A stretch of DNA of 64,000 bases from an uncultured Bacteroides sp. (GTDB lineage: Bacteria; Bacteroidota; Bacteroidia; Bacteroidales; Bacteroidaceae): assembly GCA_905198575.1 (NCBI GenBank), contig CAJKDC010000002.1:27530-91529 (forward strand), written 5' to 3'. Position 1 is the stretch's first letter. The number at the start of each line of letters is the position of its first letter. The translations under genes and the position numbers were made by a program. Below are positions 35,970-44,085 of this stretch, one piece after another. Below the pieces are notes generated by a model. The model did not search any database. It saw only the letters and a program-made list of their open reading frames with translations, and was not told where the DNA came from.

Positions 35970-36896
35970 TTATTTTTTAGGTTGTTCACGCAGCGTGTAT
36001 ATCTTCGAGCTCCATGGTGAGTAGCTTCGTTTTACACGGCTGATGGTCAGAATCGTTTCTTCCACATCATGAACTTCACTCTGTGCTTCGTGCAAAGCCA
36101 TTGCAATAGCAGTAATGACTTCTCCTGGTGCTTCGCCAAGTTTCTTTTCCTTCGCTTCTTCCTTATCGGTAATACCTTTGGCTTTCATGGCATTCCGCTT
36201 ACGCAGACTCACTGCAGCCTTTCCGATATAACGGAAACTGATATACAACAGAATCAGTCCGAAGAAAACGACACTCATGGCAGATATAGCCATACCTATT
36301 CCTACAGGGTCATGCTTTTCAAACTTATCCATCTTTGGATTAGAATCCATCGTCTGGTTATTGGTACTTGGCGTAACATACTTATCAGCACTTTCACCTT
36401 TTACTTCCCACAAATCGCTGGCATCACTAACACGTGCATACGAACAGTCGGCCTGTAACTTGGCAGCAGGAACCACGACCTGATCCAGCAGTTTCTTGCC
36501 GGAATCAAATAATCCAATCCAGTTATCACCCTCATTACTCAAAATAAAATTGGTATGGAAAGTTCCTCTTCTGGGTGCACCATCTGCCCAAAACAAAGCA
36601 TGCTGGCGAGGTTTAACCAAAGTCAGTACATCTCCTTTCGGAATGAAATAACTGACTGTATCGCCCGGAGCAGCGCTTACCTTGAGGTAACATCCGGCCA
36701 AATCAGCACTGCTATACGACTGATTGAATATCTCAATCCATCCACTGTGCTTTCCGTAGTCGTCCTGAAAATTATTCTGATTATTTACCAGAACTTCATT
36801 GATAACCAGTTTAGGCTTAGCCTTCTGTTCTTTACAAGAACTGAAACCAATCATCAGCAACAGCGACAGGAATAATCCGATTTTATAATTCCTCAT
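35970..36896 (-). CDS. OadG-like gamma subunit fused to a lamin-tail lipoprotein domain
   Basis: A 308-residue protein. The N-terminus has a lipobox-like signal (IGFSSCKEQ). A lamin-tail-like beta domain covers about 28-150 (INEVLVNNQNNFQDD, GWIEIFNQS, NFILSNEGDNWIGLFD). One membrane helix (about 197-220) is followed by a charged cytoplasmic tail with EAPGEVITAIAMALHE. The helix and tail match the small OadG/MmdD-type subunit that holds the sodium-pumping complex together. The added extracytoplasmic domain is the unusual part. A lipid-anchored N-terminus plus a downstream membrane helix would tether the protein twice, so the signal may instead act only for export. The ATG at 36896 is preferred to 36947, which overlaps mmdA. 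Confidence 0.82.
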   Translation of the reverse strand: MRNYKIGLFLSLLLMIGFSSCKEQKAKPKLVINEVLVNNQNNFQDDYGKHSGWIEIFNQSYSSADLAGCYLKVSAAPGDTVSYFIPKGDVLTLVKPRQHALFWADGAPRRGTFHTNFILSNEGDNWIGLFDSGKKLLDQVVVPAAKLQADCSYARVSDASDLWEVKGESADKYVTPSTNNQTMDSNPKMDKFEKHDPVGIGMAISAMSVVFFGLILLYISFRYIGKAAVSLRKRNAMKAKGITDKEEAKEKKLGEAPGEVITAIAMALHEAQSEVHDVEETILTISRVKRSYSPWSSKIYTLREQPKK

Positions 36897-36927
36897 AATC
36901 GTTTTATTTAAAAATTCGTGATGCGGC

Positions 36928-38481
36928 TTACAATGGAATATTTCCATGTTTCTTAGCCGGATTGGTTACTTTCTTGGTCTGCAACTGCTGCAATGCACGG
37001 ATAATGCGGAAACGAGTGTTGCGTGGTTCGATTACATCATCAATATAACCGTACTTCGCTGCATTATACGGATTAGCAAACAGTTTGGTGTATTCGGCTT
37101 CTTTTTCGGCCATGAATGCTGCCGGGTCTGCGGCTTCCTTAGCTTCCTTGGCATAAAGTACCTCTACAGCTCCTGCACCACCCATTACGGCAATTTCGGC
37201 TGTAGGCCAAGCATAGTTCATATCACCACGAAGTTGTTTACAGCTCATCACGATGTGCGAGCCTCCGTACGATTTACGCAAAGTAACCGTAACTTTAGGT
37301 ACAGTAGCCTCACCGTAAGCATACAACAGCTTAGCACCATGCAGAATCACTGCATTGTACTCCTGACCAGTACCCGGAAGGAATCCCGGTACGTCTACCA
37401 GTGATACAATAGGAATATTGAATGCATCGCAGAAGCGTACAAAACGGGCGCCTTTACGTGAAGCATTGCAGTCAAGTACTCCTGCCAGGAACTTAGGCTG
37501 ATTGGCCACAATACCCACCGACTGTCCGTTGAAACGTGCAAATCCTACAATAATATTCTTGGCAAAATCACGCTGCACTTCCAGGAACTCACCATTATCT
37601 ACAATAGCACCTATCACTTCGTACATGTCGTATGGTTTATTAGGACTATCCGGAATAATCTCATTCAAAGAATCTTCCAGGCGGTCAATCGGATCGGTAC
37701 AGTCCATATAAGGAGGTTCTTCCAAGTTGTTCTGCGGAATATAACTCAACAATTTACGAATCAACGCTAAGCCTTCTTCTTCGGTAGTTGCTGTAAAGTG
37801 TGTTACTCCTGAACGGGTAGAATGTACACTTGCACCACCCAGATTTTCCTGACTTACATCTTCGCCTGTTACTGTCTTCACAACCTTAGGACCTGTAAGG
37901 AACATATAAGAAGTTCCTTCCATCATCAGTGTAAAGTCGGTCAAAGCCGGTGAATAAACAGCACCTCCGGCACAAGGACCGAAAATACCGGAAATCTGAG
38001 GAATTACACCTGAAGCCAGAATATTCCGCTGGAAGATTTCAGCATATCCGGCCAATGCATTAATACCTTCCTGAATACGGGCACCTCCCGAGTCGTTCAG
38101 TCCAATGACCGGTGCTCCCATCTTCATGGCCAAGTCCATCACCTTACAGATTTTTAAAGACATGGTTTCGGAAAGAGAACCTGCCGAAACGGTAAAATCC
38201 TGTGCAAATACATAAACCAGTCTTCCGTCAATCGTACCATATCCGGTAACCACACCATCACCCAGATAATGCTTTTTGTCCATACCGAAATTGGTACACC
38301 GATGTTTCACAAACATATCGAGTTCTTCGAAGCTGCCCTCATCCAACAACATAGCCAGACGTTCGCGGGCTGTATATTTTCCTTTTGCGTGTTGCTTCTC
38401 GATTGCTTTCTCACCACCACCCAGACGCGCCTGTGCACGCAGTTCGATAAGCTCTTTTACTTTTTCAAGTTGACTACTCAT
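36928..38481 (-). CDS. mmdA: Methylmalonyl-CoA decarboxylase alpha / acyl-CoA carboxylase carboxyltransferase subunit
   Basis: A 517-residue crotonase-fold carboxyltransferase: two halves with [39 protein letters not shown] and the C-terminal ARKHGNIPL-type end. It transfers the carboxyl group of (S)-methylmalonyl-CoA to biotin on the carrier protein, releasing propionyl-CoA. The mce gene upstream and the membrane pump genes downstream support the decarboxylase role rather than a biosynthetic propionyl-CoA carboxylase. The ATG at 38481 ([11 protein letters not shown]) is preferred over a longer frame starting at 38568, whose first residues look non-coding. Confidence 0.93.
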   Translation of the reverse strand: MSSQLEKVKELIELRAQARLGGGEKAIEKQHAKGKYTARERLAMLLDEGSFEELDMFVKHRCTNFGMDKKHYLGDGVVTGYGTIDGRLVYVFAQDFTVSAGSLSETMSLKICKVMDLAMKMGAPVIGLNDSGGARIQEGINALAGYAEIFQRNILASGVIPQISGIFGPCAGGAVYSPALTDFTLMMEGTSYMFLTGPKVVKTVTGEDVSQENLGGASVHSTRSGVTHFTATTEEEGLALIRKLLSYIPQNNLEEPPYMDCTDPIDRLEDSLNEIIPDSPNKPYDMYEVIGAIVDNGEFLEVQRDFAKNIIVGFARFNGQSVGIVANQPKFLAGVLDCNASRKGARFVRFCDAFNIPIVSLVDVPGFLPGTGQEYNAVILHGAKLLYAYGEATVPKVTVTLRKSYGGSHIVMSCKQLRGDMNYAWPTAEIAVMGGAGAVEVLYAKEAKEAADPAAFMAEKEAEYTKLFANPYNAAKYGYIDDVIEPRNTRFRIIRALQQLQTKKVTNPAKKHGNIPL

Positions 38482-38525
38482 AGAAATTAGATTTTTATTA
38501 GATTGATATGTTTTACAATGAATAA

Positions 38526-38564
38526 GGCCGGTTTGCAGAAAAATATGCAATCCGCAAACCAGCC
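38526..38564 (-). other. Hairpin between mce and mmdA
   Basis: GGTTTGC and GCAAACC pair, extended by GGC/GCC with a mismatch, in the 90-base gap between mce and mmdA. There is no T-tract. It could stabilise or process the operon mRNA so that mmd genes are expressed differently from mce. Confidence 0.4.
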
Positions 38565-38571
38565 TCATCTA

Positions 38572-38976
38572 TCATTTTTCACAAAGTTCGGTTAATATAC
38601 CCATAGTTGATTTAGGATGCAGAAAAGCTATATTCAGGTTTTCTGCTCCTTTCCGGGGAGCTTTGTCGATAAGCCTTATGCCAGCAGCTTCAGCCTGAGT
38701 CAATGCCTCAGCCACTCCGTCTTCGACAGCAAATGCAACGTGATGAACCCCGATGCCTCGGTTTTCAATAAATTTAGCGATAGTACTCTCCGGACAAGTA
38801 GGTTCCAGCAGTTCCAACTTAGTCTCACCGCATTTCAAGAATGCAGTCCGAACTTTCTGGTCCTCTACCGTTTCAATATTATAGCATTTCAGTCCCAATA
38901 CATTTTCGAAATAAGGAAGTGCCTCTTCGATACTTTTTACAGCAATTCCCAAATGTTCTATGTGTGAAATTTTCAT
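38572..38976 (-). CDS. mce: Methylmalonyl-CoA epimerase
   Basis: A 134-residue glyoxalase/VOC-fold protein. The start HIEHLGIAVKSIEEALPYF, the ligand region TKLELLEP, the GVHHVAFAVED segment and the C-terminal FLHPKSTMGILTEL are those of methylmalonyl-CoA epimerase. It converts the R to the S form made from succinyl-CoA by the mutase, supplying the decarboxylase encoded by the next four genes. Together they convert succinate to propionate with Na+ export. The mutase genes are not in the window. Confidence 0.94.
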   Translation of the reverse strand: MKISHIEHLGIAVKSIEEALPYFENVLGLKCYNIETVEDQKVRTAFLKCGETKLELLEPTCPESTIAKFIENRGIGVHHVAFAVEDGVAEALTQAEAAGIRLIDKAPRKGAENLNIAFLHPKSTMGILTELCEK

Positions 38977-39079
38977 GACGATTTGTGTTTTTATATTAAG
39001 TATTAAATTAATTGACTCTCATCGCTTGTTGCGCAAAGAAAAGAAAATTGTGCAAAAAAACGAAATCTTTTACCTAAAA

Positions 39080-40057
39080 TCAGACATAAATATATGTTAA
39101 TAGCTGATTCAGCCACCTCCATTTGCAGCGATACCACCGGCGTATTGAACTTTGTTGGCCGCCAAAACGAAGTAAAAAATTTCGAAAGCCATATTTTTTG
39201 AAAGGTAATCCCACATTAATAAATTCAAAATGAAGTTTTCCTATTTCCTTTGCACGCAACATGGCTTTCCATACGGCAAGAGCTCCGGGATACTGCGCAT
39301 AATACGTCTTATTCAAACCACCGGAAAACAACAGATAAGCCTTTTCTTCATCATAAAAGCAAACGGCTCCTCCTATAATCTTGCCTTTGTAGCGGACTAC
39401 AAAAATATCCCCCATACCTTCGGATACAATTTCTCTATAAACCTGAATAAAGAAACGAACATCGGGGAAATACTGACGAACTTTCGATGAATAATAACGC
39501 TTCAAAAGATTAGCCAATGTTATTACATCCGCTTCATTACGGACAACCTCCATCGTAGCCCCACTCTTCTGTCCATATTCAAGTTGGCGCCTGCGCGTTA
39601 CATCCATCCATTTGTCAAACTTCTCTTTATGGATAGAATTCCGGATTCGAAGCCATTTTACTGGGAAAAAATTATGTTCTCGAAATATGCGGTAACCAAA
39701 CAGCGTGTAGCTTAAATTCCGGACCTCTATAAAAAAGGCCTTACCTTGCTGCTGAAAAACCAAATGCGAAAACATCAGCTCGAAAACCTGATTTTTCTCT
39801 TTTTCATCAAGACCGAAATATTCTCCCTCACCATATACAACACAACGGCGCATCTGCAGGATATGAATATTGGAAGGACGGTTTACACACAAAAGTTTTG
39901 CAACCGGAGAAGCACCGCTAAACGCCACAATAAGCATAGGCTGATAGCCAGGCGTTCTCTCCAGTACATGAAAAAAAGCTGTGGAATGAAAAACATTCTT
40001 TCCCGGCAAGGAAGGAATATTATCCGAAGAACAATATGTAGTAAGCCGTATATTCAT
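39080..40057 (-). CDS. FemAB/GNAT-like acyltransferase
   Basis: A 325-residue soluble protein. The C-terminal half (about 150-290) has a GNAT-type core with the segments DIFVVRYKGKIIGGAVCFYDE, AYLLFSGGLNKTYY and LHFEFINVGLPFKKYGFRNF, matching FemAB-like double-GNAT proteins that add amino acids or acyl groups to cell-surface molecules. The substrate is unknown. The ATG lies only eight bases after a TAAATTTG -7 element, so the message may be nearly leaderless. It is transcribed divergently from the nitroreductase gene. Confidence 0.78.
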   Translation of the reverse strand: MNIRLTTYCSSDNIPSLPGKNVFHSTAFFHVLERTPGYQPMLIVAFSGASPVAKLLCVNRPSNIHILQMRRCVVYGEGEYFGLDEKEKNQVFELMFSHLVFQQQGKAFFIEVRNLSYTLFGYRIFREHNFFPVKWLRIRNSIHKEKFDKWMDVTRRRQLEYGQKSGATMEVVRNEADVITLANLLKRYYSSKVRQYFPDVRFFIQVYREIVSEGMGDIFVVRYKGKIIGGAVCFYDEEKAYLLFSGGLNKTYYAQYPGALAVWKAMLRAKEIGKLHFEFINVGLPFKKYGFRNFLLRFGGQQSSIRRWYRCKWRWLNQLLTYIYV

Positions 40058-40064
40058 CGGTATG

Positions 40065-40072
40065 CAAATTTA
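40065..40072 (-). promoter_or_regulatory. -7 element TAAATTTG for the FemAB-like gene
   Basis: TAAATTTG on the minus strand ends eight bases before the ATG at 40057. It overlaps the region of the divergent nitroreductase promoter. Confidence 0.5.
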
Positions 40073-40081
40073 AACTTTTTG

Positions 40082-40112
40082 TTGAGTTTTCTAGCAACAA
40101 ATGCTATATTTG
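40082..40112 (+). promoter_or_regulatory. Promoter of the nitroreductase operon
   Basis: TTG (40082-40084), a 20-base spacer and TATATTTG (40105-40112) match the Bacteroides consensus; the ATG at 40139 follows by 26 bases. Confidence 0.75.
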
Positions 40113-40138
40113 TGTCGAGAAACAGATTATTTAAGATT

Positions 40139-40675
40139 ATGGAACAATTCAGTGAATTAATCAAGCTAAGACGCAGCATGCGTAAATTTACCGAACAGGA
40201 ACTCAGCCAGGAAGAAGTAGTAACCTTGATAAAGGCTGCTTTGATGGCGCCATCGTCCAAACGTTCCAACTCCTGGCAATTTATCGTTGTAGACGATAAG
40301 GAAACGCTCGACAAACTATCCCGCTGCAAAGAAGCCGGTTCTTCTTTCCTGAAAGATGCTCCTTTAGGTATTGTCGTGACTGCTGACCCGCTGGCCAGTG
40401 ATGTATGGATTGAAGATGCTTCCATTGCCGCACTCATGATTCAGCTGCAGGCAGAAGACCTGGGACTGGGAAGTTGCTGGATTCAGGTACGCGAACGACA
40501 TACAGCAACCGGTATGACTTCCGACGAGTATGTACACGGCATACTGGGCATTCCGCTGCAACTGCAAGTATTGTGCATCATAGCTGTCGGACACAAAGGT
40601 ATGGAACGTAAACCTTTCAACGAAGAGCATCTGCAATGGGAAAAGATTCATATCAATAAATATGGAGGAAAATAA
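40139..40675 (+). CDS. Nitroreductase family FMN-dependent oxidoreductase
   Basis: A 178-residue protein with the nitroreductase pattern: IKLRRSMRKF near the start for FMN phosphate binding, APSSKRSNSWQF, and LGSCWIQV near the C-terminal half. It reduces nitro or quinone-like compounds using NAD(P)H; the true substrate is unknown. The start at 40139 is set by a good promoter upstream and the family N-terminus. It heads a run of five plus-strand genes ending with maf. Confidence 0.88.
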   Translation: MEQFSELIKLRRSMRKFTEQELSQEEVVTLIKAALMAPSSKRSNSWQFIVVDDKETLDKLSRCKEAGSSFLKDAPLGIVVTADPLASDVWIEDASIAALMIQLQAEDLGLGSCWIQVRERHTATGMTSDEYVHGILGIPLQLQVLCIIAVGHKGMERKPFNEEHLQWEKIHINKYGGK

Positions 40676-40677
40676 CC

Positions 40678-41007
40678 GTGGCCAGTGCATCAAACCATAA
40701 CGATACGTACAGAGCTCTGTCTGTTTTCCTCATCCTCACCGGTGTGTTTTACCTGATTGACAAATGGCTGCCTTTCGAGTCTTTGGGAATGGGATGGATT
40801 ATGCATAAAGACACCATTCTGCTCTTTGCAGCAGCAACCTTCCTGTGGTTCAAGTCCGACAAGTCCGTAGGACTTATTCTGGCAGGAATATGGCTGATTC
40901 AGAATATCGGACTGGTGGTTTCTCTTTTAGGACAACTGTCTGCTTTTCTGCTGCCTGCCACACTGCTGCTTATCGGGTTGTTGCTCTACTGGTTTTCAAA
41001 TAAATAA
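40678..41007 (+). CDS. Small membrane protein, DUF5668 / LiaF-N-terminal-like
   Basis: A 109-residue protein with about four hydrophobic helices (about 12-30, 43-60, 65-82, 88-106). The arrangement resembles the small membrane domain placed before LiaF-like regions (DUF5668), from memory. The GTG at 40678 lies two bases after the nitroreductase stop and is the likely start. Role unknown; co-transcribed with the nitroreductase and DUF2520 genes. Confidence 0.68.
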   Translation: MASASNHNDTYRALSVFLILTGVFYLIDKWLPFESLGMGWIMHKDTILLFAAATFLWFKSDKSVGLILAGIWLIQNIGLVVSLLGQLSAFLLPATLLLIGLLLYWFSNK

Positions 41008-41019
41008 TATAGTATCAAG

Positions 41020-41805
41020 ATGAAAATTGTAATGATTGGAGCAGGAAATGTAGCTACCCACCTGACGCTTGCTCTCCAACAAAAAGAACAAACCATCTTG
41101 CAGGTATACAGTCGGACAGAAGTCTCGGCTTCGGCACTGGCTGAACTTGCCGACTGTGCATATACCTGCAACGTACAAGATATCAATGCGGATGCCGACC
41201 TGTACATTGTTTCGGTAAAAGACAGTGTTCTGTCCGACCTGCTTCCACAGATTGTCCGCATCAATTCCAATGCCTTGTTTGTTCACACAGCCGGCAGTGT
41301 CCCTATGGATATCTGGAAGGGACTTACACATCGATACGGAGTATTATACCCGATGCAGACATTCAGCAAACAACGTCCTGTAGATTTCGATAAAGTTTCT
41401 TTTTTTGTCGAAGCAAACACTCCGGAAGACGAACAACTTTTAATGAACCTGGCACACCTTCTGAGCAACCATGTGTATCCGGCAACCTCCGAGCAGCGAC
41501 GATACCTGCACATAGCAGCTGTCTTCGCCTGCAACTTTGCCAATCACATGTATGCCATCAGCAGCTACCTGCTCACTGAGCACCAGTTGCCTTTCAAAGC
41601 CATGTTTCCGCTTATCGATGAAACAGCCCAAAAGATTCACCAACTGAGTCCGGTAGATGCCCAGACTGGTCCGGCCCAAAGAGGAGACTGCAACATTATG
41701 AACAGTCATCTGCAATTACTTGAAGCCTATCCCGAACTCCAGCAAATCTATAAAAGTCTAAGCAAGAATATTCAACAATATAACCTACTGAAAGACCATG
41801 ATTGA
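41020..41805 (+). CDS. Rossmann-like / DUF2520 oxidoreductase
   Basis: A 261-residue protein with an N-terminal NAD(P)-binding fold ([19 protein letters not shown], GxGxxx pattern) and a C-terminal helical DUF2520 domain (about 130-255, with [18 protein letters not shown]). It resembles F420-dependent NADP reductase / pyrroline-carboxylate reductase-like enzymes. Substrate unknown. Its 3' end overlaps the kdsC start by 8 bases, a pairing common in Bacteroidales. Confidence 0.85.
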   Translation: MKIVMIGAGNVATHLTLALQQKEQTILQVYSRTEVSASALAELADCAYTCNVQDINADADLYIVSVKDSVLSDLLPQIVRINSNALFVHTAGSVPMDIWKGLTHRYGVLYPMQTFSKQRPVDFDKVSFFVEANTPEDEQLLMNLAHLLSNHVYPATSEQRRYLHIAAVFACNFANHMYAISSYLLTEHQLPFKAMFPLIDETAQKIHQLSPVDAQTGPAQRGDCNIMNSHLQLLEAYPELQQIYKSLSKNIQQYNLLKDHD

Positions 41806-42316
41806 TTACGATTTAAAGAAAATAAAAGCACTCTTTTTTGATGTGGACGGTGTATTGAGTGCCGAAACTATCGGTATGGACGCTAATGGCGACCCGATGC
41901 GTACGGTAAACATCAAAGACGGATATGCCCTGCAGCTTGCTGTTAAAGCAGGACTGCACATTGCCATCATTACCGGCGGTAAGACCGAAGCCATACGCAA
42001 ACGTTACGAAGGCCTTGGCATCAAAGACATTTTTCTGGGAGCTGCGGTGAAGACCAAAGAATACCAGCTGCTACTGGACAAATACCAGCTCTCTCCCGAA
42101 GAAGTGCTTTACATGGGAGACGATATCCCCGACTATGAAGTGCTCCGCCTGGTGGGACTTCCCTGCTGCCCGGCTGATGCTGCTCCCGAAATCAAACAAA
42201 TATGCAAATATATTTCACACCGCAACGGAGGCTATGGCTGTGGACGCGACGTAGTAGAGCAGGTATTGAAAGCTCACGGCAAATGGATGTCGTACAGTGA
42301 AGCTTTCGGATGGTAA
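41798..42316 (+). CDS. kdsC: KDO-8-phosphate phosphatase, HAD family
   Basis: A 172-residue type C0 HAD phosphatase. Motif I is FFDVDGVLS, motif [10 protein letters not shown], and motif [17 protein letters not shown]. It lacks a cap domain, as KdsC proteins do. It removes phosphate from KDO-8-phosphate during lipopolysaccharide core synthesis. It overlaps the DUF2520 gene by 8 bases and is followed by maf after 21 bases. Confidence 0.9.
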   Translation: MIDYDLKKIKALFFDVDGVLSAETIGMDANGDPMRTVNIKDGYALQLAVKAGLHIAIITGGKTEAIRKRYEGLGIKDIFLGAAVKTKEYQLLLDKYQLSPEEVLYMGDDIPDYEVLRLVGLPCCPADAAPEIKQICKYISHRNGGYGCGRDVVEQVLKAHGKWMSYSEAFGW

Positions 42317-42337
42317 CCCCGCTAAAAAAGAAAAGTT

Positions 42338-42925
42338 ATGCTAAACAATCTCGAGAAATACCATGTAATATTGGCATCCAATTCTCCGCGGCGCAAAGAA
42401 CTGCTGGCCGGTTTGGGAATTAAATACGAAGTCCGGGTACTGGACGGAATAGACGAATCTTATCCGCCGCACCTGTCGGGAGAAGAGATTCCGGTACACA
42501 TTGCCTGCCAGAAAGCTGCCGCCTATCAAAAGACACAGGCTGAAAACGAACTGATTATTACAGCCGACACCATTGTTTACCTGGATGGAAAAGTTTTGGG
42601 AAAGCCTCATGACGAAAAAGAAGCATACGATATGCTCCGCAGTCTGTCGGGCCGTACTCATCAGGTTATTACCGGCGTATGCCTTACTACCACCCGGACT
42701 CAGCACTGTTTCGCTTCGGTCACCGAAGTGACTTTTGATGAACTGACCGATGAAGAAATTCAGTTCTATGTCGAACACTACCGCCCGATGGACAAGGCCG
42801 GTGCTTACGGCATTCAGGAATGGATAGGATATATCGGTGCCAAGAAACTGACCGGAAGTTATTTCAATGTGATGGGACTTCCCATTCAGCGTCTGTATCA
42901 GGAGCTGAAAAAAATGAATCTCTGA
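42338..42925 (+). CDS. maf: Maf-like nucleotide pyrophosphatase
   Basis: A 195-residue Maf/HAM1-fold protein: ILASNSPRRKELLAGLGI at the N-terminus, the ADTIVYLDGKVLGKPH active-site region, and GYIGAKKLTGSYFNVMGLP near the end. The family hydrolyses non-canonical or modified nucleoside triphosphates such as dTTP and UTP derivatives, and affects septum formation when overproduced. It is the last gene of the nitroreductase-to-maf run and ends at a strong bidirectional terminator. Confidence 0.92.
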   Translation: MLNNLEKYHVILASNSPRRKELLAGLGIKYEVRVLDGIDESYPPHLSGEEIPVHIACQKAAAYQKTQAENELIITADTIVYLDGKVLGKPHDEKEAYDMLRSLSGRTHQVITGVCLTTTRTQHCFASVTEVTFDELTDEEIQFYVEHYRPMDKAGAYGIQEWIGYIGAKKLTGSYFNVMGLPIQRLYQELKKMNL

Positions 42926-42944
42926 TTTATTTTTCACGAAATAC

Positions 42945-42991
42945 AAAAAGGACATCTTTCCTGCACACGTCAACGGAAAGATGTCCTTTTT
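42945..42991. terminator. Bidirectional terminator, maf / queH
   Basis: AAAAAGGACATCTTTCC (42945-42961) pairs perfectly with GGAAAGATGTCCTTTTT (42975-42991). It serves both convergent transcripts. Confidence 0.92.
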
Positions 42992-42994
42992 GTT

Positions 42995-43612
42995 TTATTC
43001 ATGCTTGTCGGTCTTTGTTTCCACCCTCTCAGCACTGCGCATGCTGAACTCACACCCGCAATATTGCTGATTGTAGAAATCGTACTCCTTGATAATCGCA
43101 ATACGCCGCTCGCTAAGTCCGCCTTTGCGCCAGTTTTGATCCCACCATACCACATCCGGATAGAAGCTCACGGCGTAGGCTCCCGCCTCATTTATCTGCT
43201 CCAGACTTTTCCAGCGCGAAGAAGCCAGTGTCGTAGTTATCACCGTAAAGCCATGCTCGTGTGCATAACGGGCCGTATCCTTCAGACGCATCTTAAAACA
43301 CTTCAGGCATCGCCCTCCCCGCTCCGGTTCCTGCTCCAGCCCTTTCATTTCACATTGCCAGGCCGTGTGGTCGTAATCAGCATCCACAATGTCCAGTCCC
43401 AGCGACTCGGCATAACGCATACATTCGTCTTTGCGAATCAGGTATTCCTCCAGCGGGTAAATATTGGGATTGCAATAATAAATGGTAGGACGAATCCCGT
43501 GCTGTAACAGACACTCGATAATAGCAGACGAACAAGGAGCACAGCAAGTATGCAGCAATACCTTGTCCGCACCGCCAGGTACCACCAGTTCAAATTTCTT
43601 TTTTTTCATCAT
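42995..43612 (-). CDS. queH: Epoxyqueuosine reductase QueH (DUF208)
   Basis: A 205-residue protein with the cysteine-rich pattern of QueH: HTCCAPCSSAI near the N-terminus, GGRCLKCFKMRL in the middle and YCGCEFS near the end. These bind an iron-sulfur cluster and metal. The enzyme reduces epoxyqueuosine to queuosine in tRNA and replaces QueG in organisms that lack it. An AGGGGA lies just before the ATG pair at 43612/43609; the frame extends further upstream to 43636 without family-like sequence. Confidence 0.92.
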   Translation of the reverse strand: MMKKKKFELVVPGGADKVLLHTCCAPCSSAIIECLLQHGIRPTIYYCNPNIYPLEEYLIRKDECMRYAESLGLDIVDADYDHTAWQCEMKGLEQEPERGGRCLKCFKMRLKDTARYAHEHGFTVITTTLASSRWKSLEQINEAGAYAVSFYPDVVWWDQNWRKGGLSERRIAIIKEYDFYNQQYCGCEFSMRSAERVETKTDKHE

Positions 43613-43700
43613 TCCCCTAATTTCGTAAAACGACAAAATGCAGCAAGCCCCATCCTGCGATGGCCCTGCCGCACTTTTATAGTATTATTATCGAAAAAAA

Positions 43701-44075
43701 TCAGAAACAACCTGTGTTTGAAGGGAACAATGGACGCAGATAATCCGGTATCTCCACTCCGTCACGGCGTATGCCTTGCAAGCAAGCCAAGCCACTGGCA
43801 GTAAGCGTAAAATACATCTGACGTTTATCCTTCTCGCCCAACTGACGGACAATAAGCTCCCGCTGTTCCACAGCACGAATAATCTTCGAGGTATGCGAAG
43901 CAGCCAGTCCCGTACGCTCTACAATCGTACTTGCTGTCACCGTCTCGCTGCCGATGCTGCAAAGCACCATTGCCTCGTTCAGTGAAACCCCGTGTGCAGC
44001 AATCAGACTGTTTTCCAATTCTGTCATCGCCTTAACCAAGTCGCGCATCACACAAATGCATTCTATTTTCTCCAT
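43701..44075 (-). CDS. MarR-family transcriptional regulator
   Basis: A 124-residue winged-helix protein: VSLNEAMVLCSIGSETVTASTIVERTGLAASHTSKIIRAVEQRELIVR covers helices 2-4 and the recognition helix, followed by the wing (LGEKDKRQMYFTLTASG). It starts ten bases after the stop of the multi-domain CoA-disulfide-reductase-like gene, so it is the second gene of that operon. A redox or sulfur signal sensed through its cysteines (C10, C31) is possible but unproven. Confidence 0.88.
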   Translation of the reverse strand: MEKIECICVMRDLVKAMTELENSLIAAHGVSLNEAMVLCSIGSETVTASTIVERTGLAASHTSKIIRAVEQRELIVRQLGEKDKRQMYFTLTASGLACLQGIRRDGVEIPDYLRPLFPSNTGCF

Positions 44076-44085
44076 ACAATTCCAA

